DNA of 64,000 nucleotides, taken from contig NZ_JAUTAH010000001.1 of the NCBI RefSeq assembly GCF_030818545.1, forward strand, positions 1,307,001 to 1,371,000, written 5' to 3'. Below the pieces are notes generated by a model. The model ran no database searches and had not been told where the DNA came from. It saw only the letters and a list, made by a program, of their open reading frames with translations. The position numbers and the translations under genes were made by a program. The DNA is from Brevundimonas sp. SORGH_AS_0993. Lineage in GTDB: Bacteria > Pseudomonadota > Alphaproteobacteria > Caulobacterales > Caulobacteraceae. Positions 1-8,767 of the stretch are shown one piece after another; the first letter of the stretch is position 1; each line of letters begins with the position of its first letter.

Positions 1-1854
1 GATATGGTCGGCGTTCAGCCCGGCCTGGGCGTACATGGCGGCCGGAGCGTCCTGATCCTGAAAGATGTCGGGCAGGTGCAGGGTGCGAACCTTCAACCCG
101 CCGTCCAGCGCGCCCTTTTCCGCCAGCAATTGCAGGACGAAGGCGCCGAAACCGCCCATGGCGCCCTCTTCCACCGTAATCAGGGCCTCATGCTCGCGCG
201 CAAGGCGCAGGATCAGATCGGCGTCCAGAGGCTTGGCGAAGCGGGCGTCGGCGACGGTGGCCGACACGCCTTTGGCCGCCAGAAGGTCGGCGGCCTTCAG
301 CGATTCCTGCAGGCGCGTGCCCAGGCTCAGGATGGCGACGGATGCGCCTTCGCGCACGATGCGGCCCTTGCCGATCTCCAGCGGGGCGGCCAGTTCGGGG
401 ATGTCCACCCCCACGCCATCGCCGCGCGGATAGCGGAAGGCGCTGGGGCGGTCGTCGATGGCTAGGGACGTCGCGATCATCGCCGCCAGTTCCGCCTCGT
501 CGGCGGCGGCCATCAGCACCATGCCGGGCAGCGCCCCCATGAAGCCGATGTCGAACGATCCGGCGTGGGTGGCCCCGTCCGCCCCGACCAGACCGGCCCG
601 GTCCATGGCGAACCGCACCGGCAGGGACTGGATGGCCACGTCATGGACCACCTGGTCGTAGCCGCGTTGCAGAAAGGTGGAATAGATGGCGCAGACCGGC
701 TTCATTCCATCCGCCGCCAGACCGGCGGCGAAGGTGACGGCGTGCTGTTCGGCGATGCCGACGTCATAGGTCCGTTCGGGGAAAACCTGGCCGAACAGGT
801 CCAGCCCCGTGCCGGACGGCATGGCGGCGGTGATGGCCACCACGGTGGGATCGACCTTGGCGTGCTTGATCAGCTCGGTCCCGAACACCTTGGTGTAGCT
901 TGGGGCGTTGGACACGGCCTTGGCCTGTTTGCCCGACACTACGTCGAACTTGACCACCGCATGGAGTTTGTCGGCGCTGCTCTCGGCGGGGGCGTAACCC
1001 TTGCCCTTCTGCGTCACGACGTGAACCAGCACGGGCCGATCCTCGATCGCCGCCGCCTTCTTCAGAATGGGCACAAGATTGTCCATGTCGTGCCCGTCGA
1101 TAGGACCGACGTAGTAGAAGCCCAGCTCCTCGAAGAAGGTGCCGCCCGTGACCATGCCGCGGGCGTATTCCTCGGCCTTCTTTGCCGCCTGGCGGAAGGG
1201 GCGCGGCAGGTGCTGCGCCACCGACTTGCCCAACCGCCGCACGTTCTGATAGGCGCCGCCCGACACCAGCCCGGCCAGATAGGCGCTCATCCCCCCGACC
1301 GGCGGGGCGATGGACATGTCGTTGTCGTTCAGGACGACCATCAGCTGGCCGCTGGTCGCCTCGGCGGCGTTGTTCATCGCCTCATAGGCCATGCCGGCGG
1401 ACATGGAGCCGTCGCCGATGACGGCCACGACGCGGTTCTTCTCGCCTTTCTGGTCACGCGCGGCGGCGAAGCCCAGGGCGGCGCTGATCGAGGTCGAGGC
1501 ATGGGCTGCGCCGAACGGGTCGTATTCGCTCTCGCTGCGCTTGGTGAAGCCGGACAGGCCGCCGCCCTGGCGCAGGGTACGAATGCGGTCGCGCCGCCCG
1601 GTCAGGATCTTGTGCGGATAGCACTGATGCCCGACGTCCCAGATCAGGATATCCTTGGGCGTCTCGAACACATGGTGCAGGGCCGTGGTCAGTTCGACCA
1701 CCCCCAGTCCCGCCCCCAGGTGCCCGCCGGTCACGGAGACGGCGTCGATGGTCTCCGCCCGCACCTCTTCGGCCAGCTGTTTCAGCTGGGCGATGTCGAA
1801 GTTCCGCATGTCGGCGGGAAACTTGACGGTGTCGAGCAGGGGGGTGTCGGGCAT
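1..1854 (-). CDS. dxs: 1-deoxy-D-xylulose-5-phosphate synthase, 3' end cut by the window
   Basis: Cytoplasmic thiamine-diphosphate enzyme that condenses pyruvate and glyceraldehyde 3-phosphate, the first step of the MEP isoprenoid pathway. Reading the minus strand from ATG at 1854 gives 618 codons without a stop. GHLGAGLG lies at about residues 44-51 and the ThDP-binding [16 protein letters not shown] at 147-162. A transketolase-like pyrimidine-binding domain ([13 protein letters not shown]) and a C-terminal domain follow. The family is about 620-640 residues, so only a short C-terminal piece should be missing. It lies downstream of ispA and xseB on the same strand, the usual alphaproteobacterial xseB-ispA-dxs order. 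Confidence 0.96.
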   Translation of the reverse strand, partial: MPDTPLLDTVKFPADMRNFDIAQLKQLAEEVRAETIDAVSVTGGHLGAGLGVVELTTALHHVFETPKDILIWDVGHQCYPHKILTGRRDRIRTLRQGGGLSGFTKRSESEYDPFGAAHASTSISAALGFAAARDQKGEKNRVVAVIGDGSMSAGMAYEAMNNAAEATSGQLMVVLNDNDMSIAPPVGGMSAYLAGLVSGGAYQNVRRLGKSVAQHLPRPFRQAAKKAEEYARGMVTGGTFFEELGFYYVGPIDGHDMDNLVPILKKAAAIEDRPVLVHVVTQKGKGYAPAESSADKLHAVVKFDVVSGKQAKAVSNAPSYTKVFGTELIKHAKVDPTVVAITAAMPSGTGLDLFGQVFPERTYDVGIAEQHAVTFAAGLAADGMKPVCAIYSTFLQRGYDQVVHDVAIQSLPVRFAMDRAGLVGADGATHAGSFDIGFMGALPGMVLMAAADEAELAAMIATSLAIDDRPSAFRYPRGDGVGVDIPELAAPLEIGKGRIVREGASVAILSLGTRLQESLKAADLLAAKGVSATVADARFAKPLDADLILRLAREHEALITVEEGAMGGFGAFVLQLLAEKGALDGGLKVRTLHLPDIFQDQDAPAAMYAQAGLNADHI

Positions 1855-1897
1855 TGAAAAGGGCGTCTCTTCGCGGACTTAGCCGCCTGTTCTAGTC

Positions 1898-1939
1898 GTC
1901 ATCCTCAGGCTTGTCCCGAGGATCCATACGCTCGATGAC
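1898..1939. repeat. Dispersed palindromic repeat between ispA and dxs
   Basis: The core is an imperfect inverted repeat, ATCCTCAGG and CCCGAGGAT around CTTGT, flanked by GTCAT on the left and ATGAC on the right. Its composition resembles the short intergenic palindromes scattered through many alphaproteobacterial genomes. It fills most of the gap between ispA and dxs and could fold in the mRNA to affect processing or stability. That role is inference. Confidence 0.6.
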
Positions 1940-1951
1940 GATCCTGGTTAC

Positions 1952-2866
1952 TTATGACCGGCGCCTTAGCACAAAATCCACGCTGGCCTTGAGGATTTCG
2001 GCCTCGTCGCCAAACGGCTCCAGGTGCGAACGGGCCTGATCGGCCAGATGCGAGACTCTTTGCCGCGCCTCGTCCAAACCCAGCAGAGTCACGAAGTTGG
2101 TCTTGCCCAGGGCCGCGTCCTTGCCGCCGGCCGCCTTGCCCATCTCCTCGGCCGAACCTTCGGCGTCCAGAATGTCGTCGACGATCTGATAGGCCAGGCC
2201 GACGTCGTGGGCGAAACTGGTCAGGGCCTGGCGATGCTGGGCCGAGGCGTCGGCGATGATCAGGGGGATTTCAAAAGCGTAGGCGAACAGGGCGCCGGTC
2301 TTCAGCCGCTGCATCCGTGCGACCCCGCCCAGGTCGTCGCGCACGCCCAGCAGGTCGATCATCTGGCCGCCCGCCATGCCCCGCGCGCCCGAGGCCAGGG
2401 ACAACCGCGCCGCCAATTCACAGCGCACGGCCGCCTCCTCGTGCGTATCCTCATGCAGGATGATGTCGAAGGCGGCGGTCTGCAGCGCATCGCCGGCCAG
2501 CACAGCCGTGGCCTCGTCATAGGCGCGGTGGACGGTCGGGCGGCCGCGCCGCACGTCGTCGTCGTCCATGCAGGGCAGGTCGTCGTGCACCAGGCTGTAG
2601 GCGTGGACGCATTCCAGGGCGCAGGCGGCGCGCAGCACCGAGCGGTCGTCGATGTCGAACAGCCGCGCCGCCTCCAGCGCAAAGAAGGGCCGCAGACGCT
2701 TGCCGGGCCCCAGGGCGGCGTAACGCATCGCCTCGGTCAGGCGCGATTCCGGCCCCTCGGCGCGCGGCAGCAGTTCGTCCAGCGCCACGGTCACGAGGTC
2801 TGCGACCTCGGCGACCCGGTCGATCACGGCCTGTTCGGGCGAATTGGCGGCGATGACCCGGTTCAA
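1952..2866 (-). CDS. ispA: Polyprenyl (probably farnesyl) diphosphate synthase
   Basis: Chain-elongating prenyltransferase that adds isopentenyl diphosphate units to allylic diphosphates. Length is 304 residues. The first Asp-rich motif [10 protein letters not shown] is at about 95-104, the second, DDILD, at 230-234, and [10 protein letters not shown] follows. The [11 protein letters not shown] context is typical of the bacterial IspA group, but farnesyl and geranylgeranyl product length cannot be told apart from motifs alone. The longest frame starts at TTG 2866 because no ATG occurs near the N terminus; an in-frame GTG (VIDRV) is an alternative. It lies between xseB and dxs. Confidence 0.93.
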   Translation of the reverse strand: MNRVIAANSPEQAVIDRVAEVADLVTVALDELLPRAEGPESRLTEAMRYAALGPGKRLRPFFALEAARLFDIDDRSVLRAACALECVHAYSLVHDDLPCMDDDDVRRGRPTVHRAYDEATAVLAGDALQTAAFDIILHEDTHEEAAVRCELAARLSLASGARGMAGGQMIDLLGVRDDLGGVARMQRLKTGALFAYAFEIPLIIADASAQHRQALTSFAHDVGLAYQIVDDILDAEGSAEEMGKAAGGKDAALGKTNFVTLLGLDEARQRVSHLADQARSHLEPFGDEAEILKASVDFVLRRRS

Positions 2867-2906
2867 GACGCGCGTCCGCCCTTCGCCGTGACCGGACGAC
2901 GGGGCA

Positions 2907-3158
2907 TCATTCGAACGACGCCGCCTCGACGCCCTTGGCCTGGCCGTCCGGGCCGACCACGATCTTCTCGACGCGCAACTGGGCGGCCTTCAGGCGCGCC
3001 TCGCAATGGGCTTTCAGCCGGGCCCCCTCCTCGTAAAGGGCGATGGACTCCTCCAGCGGCGCCTGGCCGGATTCCAGGCGCGAAACGATGGTCTCCAGGC
3101 GCTGCAGGGCGTCTTCGAAGCTGAGGTCGGCGGGAATGGCGGGGGCGGCGTCAGTCAT
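2907..3158 (-). CDS. xseB: Exodeoxyribonuclease VII small subunit
   Basis: Small subunit of the exonuclease that degrades single-stranded DNA to oligonucleotides; it works with XseA, which is not in the window. The 83 residues show the family pattern [18 protein letters not shown] followed by [12 protein letters not shown] and a Leu/Lys-rich helix, consistent with the coiled-coil hairpin fold. It starts at ATG 3158 and sits 40 bp upstream of ispA on the same strand. Confidence 0.95.
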   Translation of the reverse strand: MTDAAPAIPADLSFEDALQRLETIVSRLESGQAPLEESIALYEEGARLKAHCEARLKAAQLRVEKIVVGPDGQAKGVEAASFE

Positions 3159-3206
3159 GGCGGGCGACCCTAAAGACCCGACCGCTTCGCATCAACGCCC
3201 GATGCG

Positions 3207-3881
3207 TCATCGCTTCTCGTAGCGACGCTGCGACCAGTATTTGAAGCCCTGGTTCTGCACCAGCTTCCAACCGTCGGCCTTCAGCCGGCCGCCGACCATG
3301 TGGTTGAAATAGCCATGGGCGAAGACCAGCACGTCCTGGCCGGTTTCGGCGCGCGCAATCAGCTTCTGCGCCGCCTGTTCGGCCCGGCGTTCCGCCTCGG
3401 CCCGGGTTTCCTGGCCGCCGTGGTGGTCGAAGGCGTGCCACCAGAAGCGCGACACCACGCCCCACCATTTTGGCGACAGCTTGAACCAGTCGGGAAACGG
3501 CGGCGGCGGCAGGGGCGCCTCGATGAACAGCACGTCCGACAGAACCTCCCGCCCCGCGACTACGGCCGCAGCTGTTTCCTGGGCTCGCTGGCGGGTGGAG
3601 GCGTAGATGGCGCCGGCCCCTTGCCCGGCGGCGACCAGTTCCGGCGGCGGAGTCTGACCGGCCAGAAGGCCGCCGATCTCGTATTTCGCCCACCAGTCGC
3701 CGTACTGGCGCGCCGAGATCAGGCATTTGCGCGACAGGGCCGGCTCCCCGTGACGGGTCAGGATGATGGCGCCGGGGCGGGGCGCGCGCGCAGCCGCATC
3801 CGGGGCGGCCGCGGATTCGGGCTGCGACGACTCGGGCGACAGGGCGGCGGACAGGGGCGGAAGCGGGGCGGAGATCGACAT
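3207..3881 (-). CDS. Histidine phosphatase (phosphoglycerate mutase-like) family protein
   Basis: The N-terminal part carries the branch-1 signature ILTRHGEPAL, with the phospho-accepting His in RHG. A later FAHGYFNHMVGG segment supplies the second conserved His. This is the histidine phosphatase superfamily; the substrate is unknown. I place the start at ATG 3881 (224 residues, MSISAPLPPL). The open frame runs on to 4016, but that extension is basic, low-complexity sequence pointing into the divergent GNAT promoter region. It may be co-transcribed with xseB, 48 bp away. Confidence 0.85.
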   Translation of the reverse strand: MSISAPLPPLSAALSPESSQPESAAAPDAAARAPRPGAIILTRHGEPALSRKCLISARQYGDWWAKYEIGGLLAGQTPPPELVAAGQGAGAIYASTRQRAQETAAAVVAGREVLSDVLFIEAPLPPPPFPDWFKLSPKWWGVVSRFWWHAFDHHGGQETRAEAERRAEQAAQKLIARAETGQDVLVFAHGYFNHMVGGRLKADGWKLVQNQGFKYWSQRRYEKR

Positions 3882-4066
3882 GACGCGCGGACGGACCTTG
3901 AAAATCCAAGGCTTGACGGTCCTCTGTCCTCCCCGACGCAAACTGGGCGCGACCGCCAAGGCGATCCAATCCTTCAAGGTCGTAAACGCCCTCGCGCGCC
4001 GACACAACCTCGCCATGATCGGCAGCCCGCTCGCGTCCCCTGCCGGGGGGCGCTAAGGACAGCGGC

Positions 4067-4594
4067 ATGACCGACGCCGTGATCCGCCTGGCCCGCCCCG
4101 AAGACGCCATCGCCCTGGGCGCCCTGGGACGCCGAACCTTCGTCGACACCTTCGTGACCGGCTTCGGCATTCCCTATCCCGAGGCGGACTTGAACGCCTT
4201 TCTGGACGCCAACTTCGATCCCGAGCCGACACGGAAAAAACTGGCCGAGTCCGGCGCCGCCTGGTGGGTGGCCGAGCGCGACGGCGAACTGCTGGCCTTC
4301 GCCAACGCCGGCCCCTGCGCCCTGCCCCACTCCGAGGCGCAACCCAGCCATATGGAGCTGCGTCGCCTCTATGTGGCCAAGGACGCGCAAGGACTGGGTC
4401 TGGGCACGACGCTGCTGACGCTGTCGCTGGACTGGATGGAGGCCCACAGCGACGGCCCGCTGTGGATCGGCGTCTGGAGCGGCAATGAAAAGGCCCAGCG
4501 CCTTTACGCCGCCTACGGTTTCGAGAAGGCGGGAGAGTACGACTATCCCGTCGGCGCCTGGACGGACCACGAGTTCATCTTGCGGCGCGGATAG
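4067..4594 (+). CDS. GNAT family N-acetyltransferase
   Basis: The 175 residues have GNAT layout. An N-terminal IRLARPEDAIALGALGRRTF segment is followed by the strand-4/loop acetyl-CoA motif ELRRLYVAKDAQGLGLGTTL (R/Q-x-x-G-x-G/A type) and the C-terminal NEKAQRLYAAYGFEKAGEY motif. It should transfer acetyl from acetyl-CoA to a small molecule or protein amine; the acceptor cannot be told. It is divergent from the histidine phosphatase gene. Confidence 0.9.
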   Translation: MTDAVIRLARPEDAIALGALGRRTFVDTFVTGFGIPYPEADLNAFLDANFDPEPTRKKLAESGAAWWVAERDGELLAFANAGPCALPHSEAQPSHMELRRLYVAKDAQGLGLGTTLLTLSLDWMEAHSDGPLWIGVWSGNEKAQRLYAAYGFEKAGEYDYPVGAWTDHEFILRRG

Positions 4595-4656
4595 GTGGAC
4601 GGCGGCCATCGTAAATGTTTGGGTGAACTCCCGTTTCAACAGCTGGGTCAGGCTCG

Positions 4657-5337
4657 ATGCAGACCGTCGCACTTTCGTTGCTGCTTGCCTTACAAACCGC
4701 ACCTGCTGACGACGCGGTCGCCACTCAAACCGCCGTCGCGGAAGGCGATCGGTTGCTCGCAGCGGCCGATGCCGCCGACCTGTTCGCAAATGAAAGCGCA
4801 ACCGCTGGCGGCGCCATCATTCTGCGCCACAAGGCCAGTGGATATCGGTGCGTGCTCAATCCCGGCCGGGCGGTAAACGCCGTCCATGTCTATCCCGGCC
4901 TGCCGCGCGGGGACGATGTCGGCTGTTCGACGCAAACCATTAGCGATATTCGCACCCTGTATCTGACGCGCAGTACAGGAACGACGGCGCAGGAAGCGGC
5001 GAGCGCCACGCTCGCGATCCAGGCGCGTTATCAAGGCGCGCGTCCTGCGGACCTGTCCGGCAATCGTTCAATGTTCGAACTTCCGGGCCGAACAATCCCC
5101 GAGCACAAGACGGTCGGTTTCGAAACGCCCAACAGCTACGAGCAAGTGACCGTCGGCATTGTGAACGGCTGGGCCGTCAAATATCGCTTCTCCTCTCCTC
5201 CGGGCACAGCGGGCAGGAGCGGCGTCTTCGACAGCTTTTGGATCACGACCGTCTTGGAACCTGAACTCGCGGCGCGCAAAGCCGCCCAAGCAAACGCAGC
5301 GACCGAACCCAATGCGATTGGGCGAAACAGCGACTGA
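4657..5337 (+). CDS. Secreted protein of unknown function
   Basis: 226 residues with a short hydrophobic N terminus (MQTVALSLLLALQTAPA) that looks like a signal peptide. No family is recognised. Single Cys residues near YRCVLNPG and DVGCSTQT could form a disulfide, and a later segment (VTVGIVNGWAVKYRFSSP) looks like beta strand. Its stop overlaps the start of the VWA gene by one base (TGATG), so the two are probably translationally coupled. Confidence 0.7.
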   Translation: MQTVALSLLLALQTAPADDAVATQTAVAEGDRLLAAADAADLFANESATAGGAIILRHKASGYRCVLNPGRAVNAVHVYPGLPRGDDVGCSTQTISDIRTLYLTRSTGTTAQEAASATLAIQARYQGARPADLSGNRSMFELPGRTIPEHKTVGFETPNSYEQVTVGIVNGWAVKYRFSSPPGTAGRSGVFDSFWITTVLEPELAARKAAQANAATEPNAIGRNSD

Positions 5338-6641
5338 TGCTCCTGCCCTTCTTCTCAGCCCTGCGCGACGCCAAGGTTCCGGTGTCGATGAAGGAATGGC
5401 TCCATCTGATGGAGGCCATGGACCGCGATGTCGCCGGGCGTCAGGTCGAGGCATTCTATCACCTGTCGCGCGCCGTTCTGGTCAAGGACGAGAAACACTA
5501 CGACCGCTTCGATCAGGTGTTCGGCACGGTGTTCAAGGGGATCGAGACGGTGGGCGCGGGCGAAGACCCGACCACCGACATCCCCGAGGACTGGCTGCGT
5601 CTGCTGAACGAAAAATACCTGACCGAGGAAGAAAAGGCCCAGATCGAGTCCTTGGGCGGCTTCGACAAGCTGATAGAGACGCTGAAACAGCGTCTGGAAG
5701 AGCAGAAGGAACGCCACTCGGGCGGAAACAGGTGGATCGGCACAGGCGGAACCAGCCCGTTCGGTCACGGCGGGTACAATCCCGAGGGCGTGCGGATTGG
5801 CGGGCCGAGCAAGCACGGCCGCGCGGTCAAGGTTTGGGAGAAGCGCGAGTTCAGAAACCTGGACGACACGGTCGAACTGGGCACGCGCAACATCAAGGTC
5901 GCCTTGCGTCGCCTGCGCCGCTTCGCCCGTCAGGGCGCGCCGGACGAACTGGACATCGACGGCACCATCGACGGCACGGCGCGCCAGGGCTGGCTGGACA
6001 TCCAGATGCGGCCCGAGCGGCGCAACACGATCAAGGTCCTGCTGTTTCTGGACGTCGGTGGCTCGATGGACGGCCATATCAAACTGGTGGAGGAACTGTT
6101 CTCGGCCGCGCGGACAGAGTTCAAGAATCTGGAGTTCTTTTACTTCCACAACTGCTTGTACGAGGGCGTCTGGAAGGACAATCGCCGCCGCCATGCCGAG
6201 CGTATCCCGACCTGGGACCTGCTGCACAAATATTCCGGCGACTGGCGCGTCATCTTCGTCGGGGACGCGACCATGAGCCCCTATGAGATCACCATGCCCG
6301 GCGGCTCGGTGGAGCACTGGAACGAGGAGGCCGGCGCCGTCTGGCTGAAAAGGGCGCGCCAGCAGTGGGAGAAGTCGGTGTGGCTGAACCCCGTGCCGGA
6401 ACGCCACTGGAGCTATGCCGCCTCAGTCGGTCTGGTCCGCGAGGTCATGGATCGGTCGATGTATCCGCTGACGCTGGAAGGGCTGGACGGGGCGATGGCG
6501 GGCGCTGACCCGCTAAACGAAAGACGCCGCCTGCGGTCGCAGGCGGCGCTTTTCATCCTGTCGTCAGGGGACGGTCAGTGCTTGTCGCGCAGACTGTCCT
6601 TGGCGCCGCCGACGGCGTTCTGGACCTTGCCTTCGACCTGA
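5337..6641 (+). CDS. VWA (CoxE-like) domain protein with a frameshifted 3' end
   Basis: The frame encodes 434 residues. The C-terminal half has a CoxE-like von Willebrand A domain: FLDVGGSMDGHI supplies the MIDAS-type D-x-G-x-S, and GDATMSPYE comes later. Such proteins are metal-dependent adhesion or chaperone factors, often beside MoxR ATPases; none is seen here. The last 45 or so codons look wrong: after LEGLDGAM the frame enters a Rho-independent terminator and runs into the 3' end of csbD. Dropping one G near 6498 restores GAMRALTR and a TAA stop at 6514-6516, just before the terminator. The natural protein is therefore probably about 392 residues. Confidence 0.85.
   Translation: MLLPFFSALRDAKVPVSMKEWLHLMEAMDRDVAGRQVEAFYHLSRAVLVKDEKHYDRFDQVFGTVFKGIETVGAGEDPTTDIPEDWLRLLNEKYLTEEEKAQIESLGGFDKLIETLKQRLEEQKERHSGGNRWIGTGGTSPFGHGGYNPEGVRIGGPSKHGRAVKVWEKREFRNLDDTVELGTRNIKVALRRLRRFARQGAPDELDIDGTIDGTARQGWLDIQMRPERRNTIKVLLFLDVGGSMDGHIKLVEELFSAARTEFKNLEFFYFHNCLYEGVWKDNRRRHAERIPTWDLLHKYSGDWRVIFVGDATMSPYEITMPGGSVEHWNEEAGAVWLKRARQQWEKSVWLNPVPERHWSYAASVGLVREVMDRSMYPLTLEGLDGAMAGADPLNERRRLRSQAALFILSSGDGQCLSRRLSLAPPTAFWTLPST
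6525..6553. terminator. Bidirectional Rho-independent terminator between the VWA gene and csbD
   Basis: A perfect 10-bp stem (CGCCGCCTGC at 6525-6534, GCAGGCGGCG at 6539-6548) around the 4-base loop GGTC is followed by CTTTT on the plus strand. On the minus strand a TCTTT run follows the stem. It therefore serves both convergent genes. Confidence 0.85.
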
Positions 6642-6754
6642 TCGGTCTTGCCTTCGGCCTGAAGTTTGGTGTCGCCCGTCACCTTGCCGACGGCTTCCTT
6701 GATCTTGCCGCCGATGTTCTTGGCGGCGCCTTCGATGCGGTCGTGATCAGCCAT
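6575..6754 (-). CDS. CsbD family stress-response protein
   Basis: 59 residues, MADHDRIEGAAKNIGGKIKE onward, with the repeated K-x-x-G/E-A-x-G-K-x-T/V-G-D pattern of the CsbD family: small, hydrophilic, probably disordered proteins often induced by stress. I use ATG 6754; the open frame upstream to 6937 lacks family sequence. GAGAGTGACC lies just upstream of the ATG as a probable ribosome binding site. It faces the VWA gene across a shared terminator. Confidence 0.9.
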   Translation of the reverse strand: MADHDRIEGAAKNIGGKIKEAVGKVTGDTKLQAEGKTDQVEGKVQNAVGGAKDSLRDKH

Positions 6755-6849
6755 GGTCACTCTCCTGTCTGCGTCGGACCGGAAGGGTCCGATCTGTCGG
6801 GAGAAGAACGGTGACGCCAGTTGGCCGTTCCGTAAGGCCACGCTTGCTT

Positions 6850-7293
6850 TCAGCGAGGACGACGCAGCCAGACCGCAACGGCCCAGGCATGGGAATCGTG
6901 ACGCAGCCGCGAGACCGCGAAGGTCGGGTCCAACCACACCAGGGTGTGGTCTTCCTCTTGTTTGGACTCGGGATTTTCGGCCGTGATCGTCGCGGTCCAG
7001 AAGCCCCCGACATTGTTGACCGGCTCGTCGGTGGAGCGGCGAAAGAACTGGCTGGCTTCGGCGATGCGGTTCAGGGGGGCGATGGAGAGGCCCGTTTCTT
7101 CGACGAACTCGCGCACCAGGGCCTGGACTTCGCTCTCCTCGCCGTCGACGCCGCCGCCGGGCAGATCGAAATAGGCGCCGCCCGACCGCTCCACCCGCAC
7201 ACAGGCGATCAGGCCGTCACGCTCGGCGATGCCGAAGGCCGTGGCCCGACGGCGATAGTCGAGAGCGGGATTGCGGACGCCGAACTGCAGCAT
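6850..7293 (-). CDS. Nudix hydrolase
   Basis: 147 residues with a full Nudix box: GGGVDGEESEVQALVREF continuing into VEETGL, matching G-x5-E-x7-R-E-U-x-E-E-x-G-U. The enzyme should hydrolyse a nucleoside diphosphate linked to another group, using Mg2+. The substrate is not predictable. The N-terminal FGVRNPALDYRRRATAFGIA segment resembles the MutT/ADP-ribose hydrolase type. It lies 11 bp downstream of the receiver-kinase gene on the same strand and could be the last gene of that operon. Confidence 0.92.
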   Translation of the reverse strand: MLQFGVRNPALDYRRRATAFGIAERDGLIACVRVERSGGAYFDLPGGGVDGEESEVQALVREFVEETGLSIAPLNRIAEASQFFRRSTDEPVNNVGGFWTATITAENPESKQEEDHTLVWLDPTFAVSRLRHDSHAWAVAVWLRRPR

Positions 7294-7304
7294 GGGACGC
7301 CGGC

Positions 7305-8345
7305 TTAAAGGTCGAAGGCCATTTGGGCGCGCACGCCCTTGTGGCCCGGATCGAAATCGACCGACGACCGCAGGCCCGAAGCCATGGCCGAAATGATCTT
7401 GGAGCCCAGGCCCGTGCCCTTGGGCGAGCCGTCGCCCAGGCCGGGGCCGTCATCCTCCACCGTCAGGATCGCCCGTCCGTCGTCGGACGGGCGCAGGGCG
7501 ATGCGAATCTCGCCCCCCTGCCCCGGCGCATAGGCGTATTTGACCGCGTTCGTGACCAGTTCGGTGACGATCACGCCCAGGGACACAGCCTGGTCGGTGG
7601 AGACGGACATGGGCGCAGCCTCCAGAACCAGGCGCGGCGATCCCGTGTCCGGACCGATCGACTTGGACAGTTCGTCCAACAGACCCGCCAGGTAATCGTC
7701 CATCGCCACCTGGCTGACGTCGCCCGAGGTATAAAGCCGCCGGTGGACGTGGGCCACCGCCTCGATCCGCGCCTGGGATTCGCGCAGCGCCTCCCTGGCG
7801 GATTCGTCGGCGATGTGGCGCATCTGCAGCGACATGAAGCTGGACACCAGTTGCAGCGAATTGCCGACGCGGTGGTTCACCTCGCGCAGCATGGCTTCGG
7901 CGCGGTCGCGGGCCAGGCGAATCTGCTCGTGGGCGGCTTCGTTCTCGCGCTGAAGCCGGCGACGGGTCAGGGCGTCCTCAAGCGCCGAGCGCAGCAGGGC
8001 GGTGAAATCTTCGGACACGTCCTTGATGACATAGTCGGCGGCGCCGGCGCGCAGGGCCGCCACGGCGATGCGCCCATCCTGCGCCCCGGTCACATAGACG
8101 ACGGGCGGCGGCTCGGGCAGGGCCATGATCTCGGGCAGGACGTCCAAGCCGTCGCGCGACGGCATATAGTGGTCCAGGGCGCAGATGTCGTAGGTTTCCC
8201 CGCGTAACAAATCCAGCCCCGCGTCGCCGTCCGGCGCGGTGGTCACGGCAAAGCCGTGGCGGCCCAGCTCTTTCTCGACCAGCCGGGCCAGCCCCCGGTC
8301 GTCGTCGATATAGAGCAGGCGAACAGGCCCCGACGACTCAATCAC
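7305..8345 (-). CDS. Receiver-domain / HisKA_2 (HWE-like) histidine kinase hybrid
   Basis: 346 residues. Residues about 8-125 form a response-regulator receiver ([11 protein letters not shown] acidic pocket, [10 protein letters not shown] phospho-acceptor Asp). A coiled segment follows, then a HisKA_2-type phosphoacceptor box [17 protein letters not shown] and an ATPase domain ([12 protein letters not shown] box, [10 protein letters not shown]). No membrane segment. The GTG start overlaps the stop of the upstream single-domain regulator by 4 bases. The likely flow is membrane kinase to single receiver to this protein; that order is inference. Confidence 0.92.
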   Translation of the reverse strand: MIESSGPVRLLYIDDDRGLARLVEKELGRHGFAVTTAPDGDAGLDLLRGETYDICALDHYMPSRDGLDVLPEIMALPEPPPVVYVTGAQDGRIAVAALRAGAADYVIKDVSEDFTALLRSALEDALTRRRLQRENEAAHEQIRLARDRAEAMLREVNHRVGNSLQLVSSFMSLQMRHIADESAREALRESQARIEAVAHVHRRLYTSGDVSQVAMDDYLAGLLDELSKSIGPDTGSPRLVLEAAPMSVSTDQAVSLGVIVTELVTNAVKYAYAPGQGGEIRIALRPSDDGRAILTVEDDGPGLGDGSPKGTGLGSKIISAMASGLRSSVDFDPGHKGVRAQMAFDL

Positions 8346-8767
8346 TGGATGTCGGGCGCCTGAATGACGGACAGGAACAGGCCCAGCTGACGGATCGCCC
8401 CGGCGAAGGACTCATAGTCCACCGGCTTGGTGATATAGACGTTGCAGCCCAGGTCGTAGCAGCGCTTGATCTCGACCTTGTCGTCGGTGGTGGTCAGAAC
8501 CACGACCGGCGCGCGGCGCAGGCGCTCGTTGCCCTTCACCTTCTCCAGAATGTCCGTACCCGACATATCCGGAAGATTGAGGTCCAGAAGGATCAGCAGC
8601 GGCCCGTTGGCCAGGACCTCGTCGCTGAACAGATAGTCCAGCGCCGCCGTGCCTTCGTCGAAATGCTTGATCTCGTTGTTGATGTTGGCGCGGCGGATGT
8701 TCTTTTCGATCAGCTTCGCATGGCCATGGTCGTCCTCGACCATGATGATTTTGACGGGTTGCGTCAC
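8342..8767 (-). CDS. Single-domain response regulator (Rcp1-like)
   Basis: 141 residues, receiver domain only: [15 protein letters not shown] acidic pair, [14 protein letters not shown] phospho-acceptor, VVLTTTDDK switch Thr, and [11 protein letters not shown] conserved Lys. The loop length after helix 1 and the LNLPDMSG context resemble Rcp1-type regulators that partner phytochrome-like kinases. With no output domain it probably acts as a phosphoryl shuttle. Overlaps of 4 bases on each side show a tight operon. Confidence 0.93.
   Translation of the reverse strand: MTQPVKIIMVEDDHGHAKLIEKNIRRANINNEIKHFDEGTAALDYLFSDEVLANGPLLILLDLNLPDMSGTDILEKVKGNERLRRAPVVVLTTTDDKVEIKRCYDLGCNVYITKPVDYESFAGAIRQLGLFLSVIQAPDIQ

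Noticed and set aside
565..1857. Long plus-strand open frame (430 codons) opposite dxs
   Set aside because: Shadow frame in GC-rich sequence; the minus strand carries full Dxs motifs.
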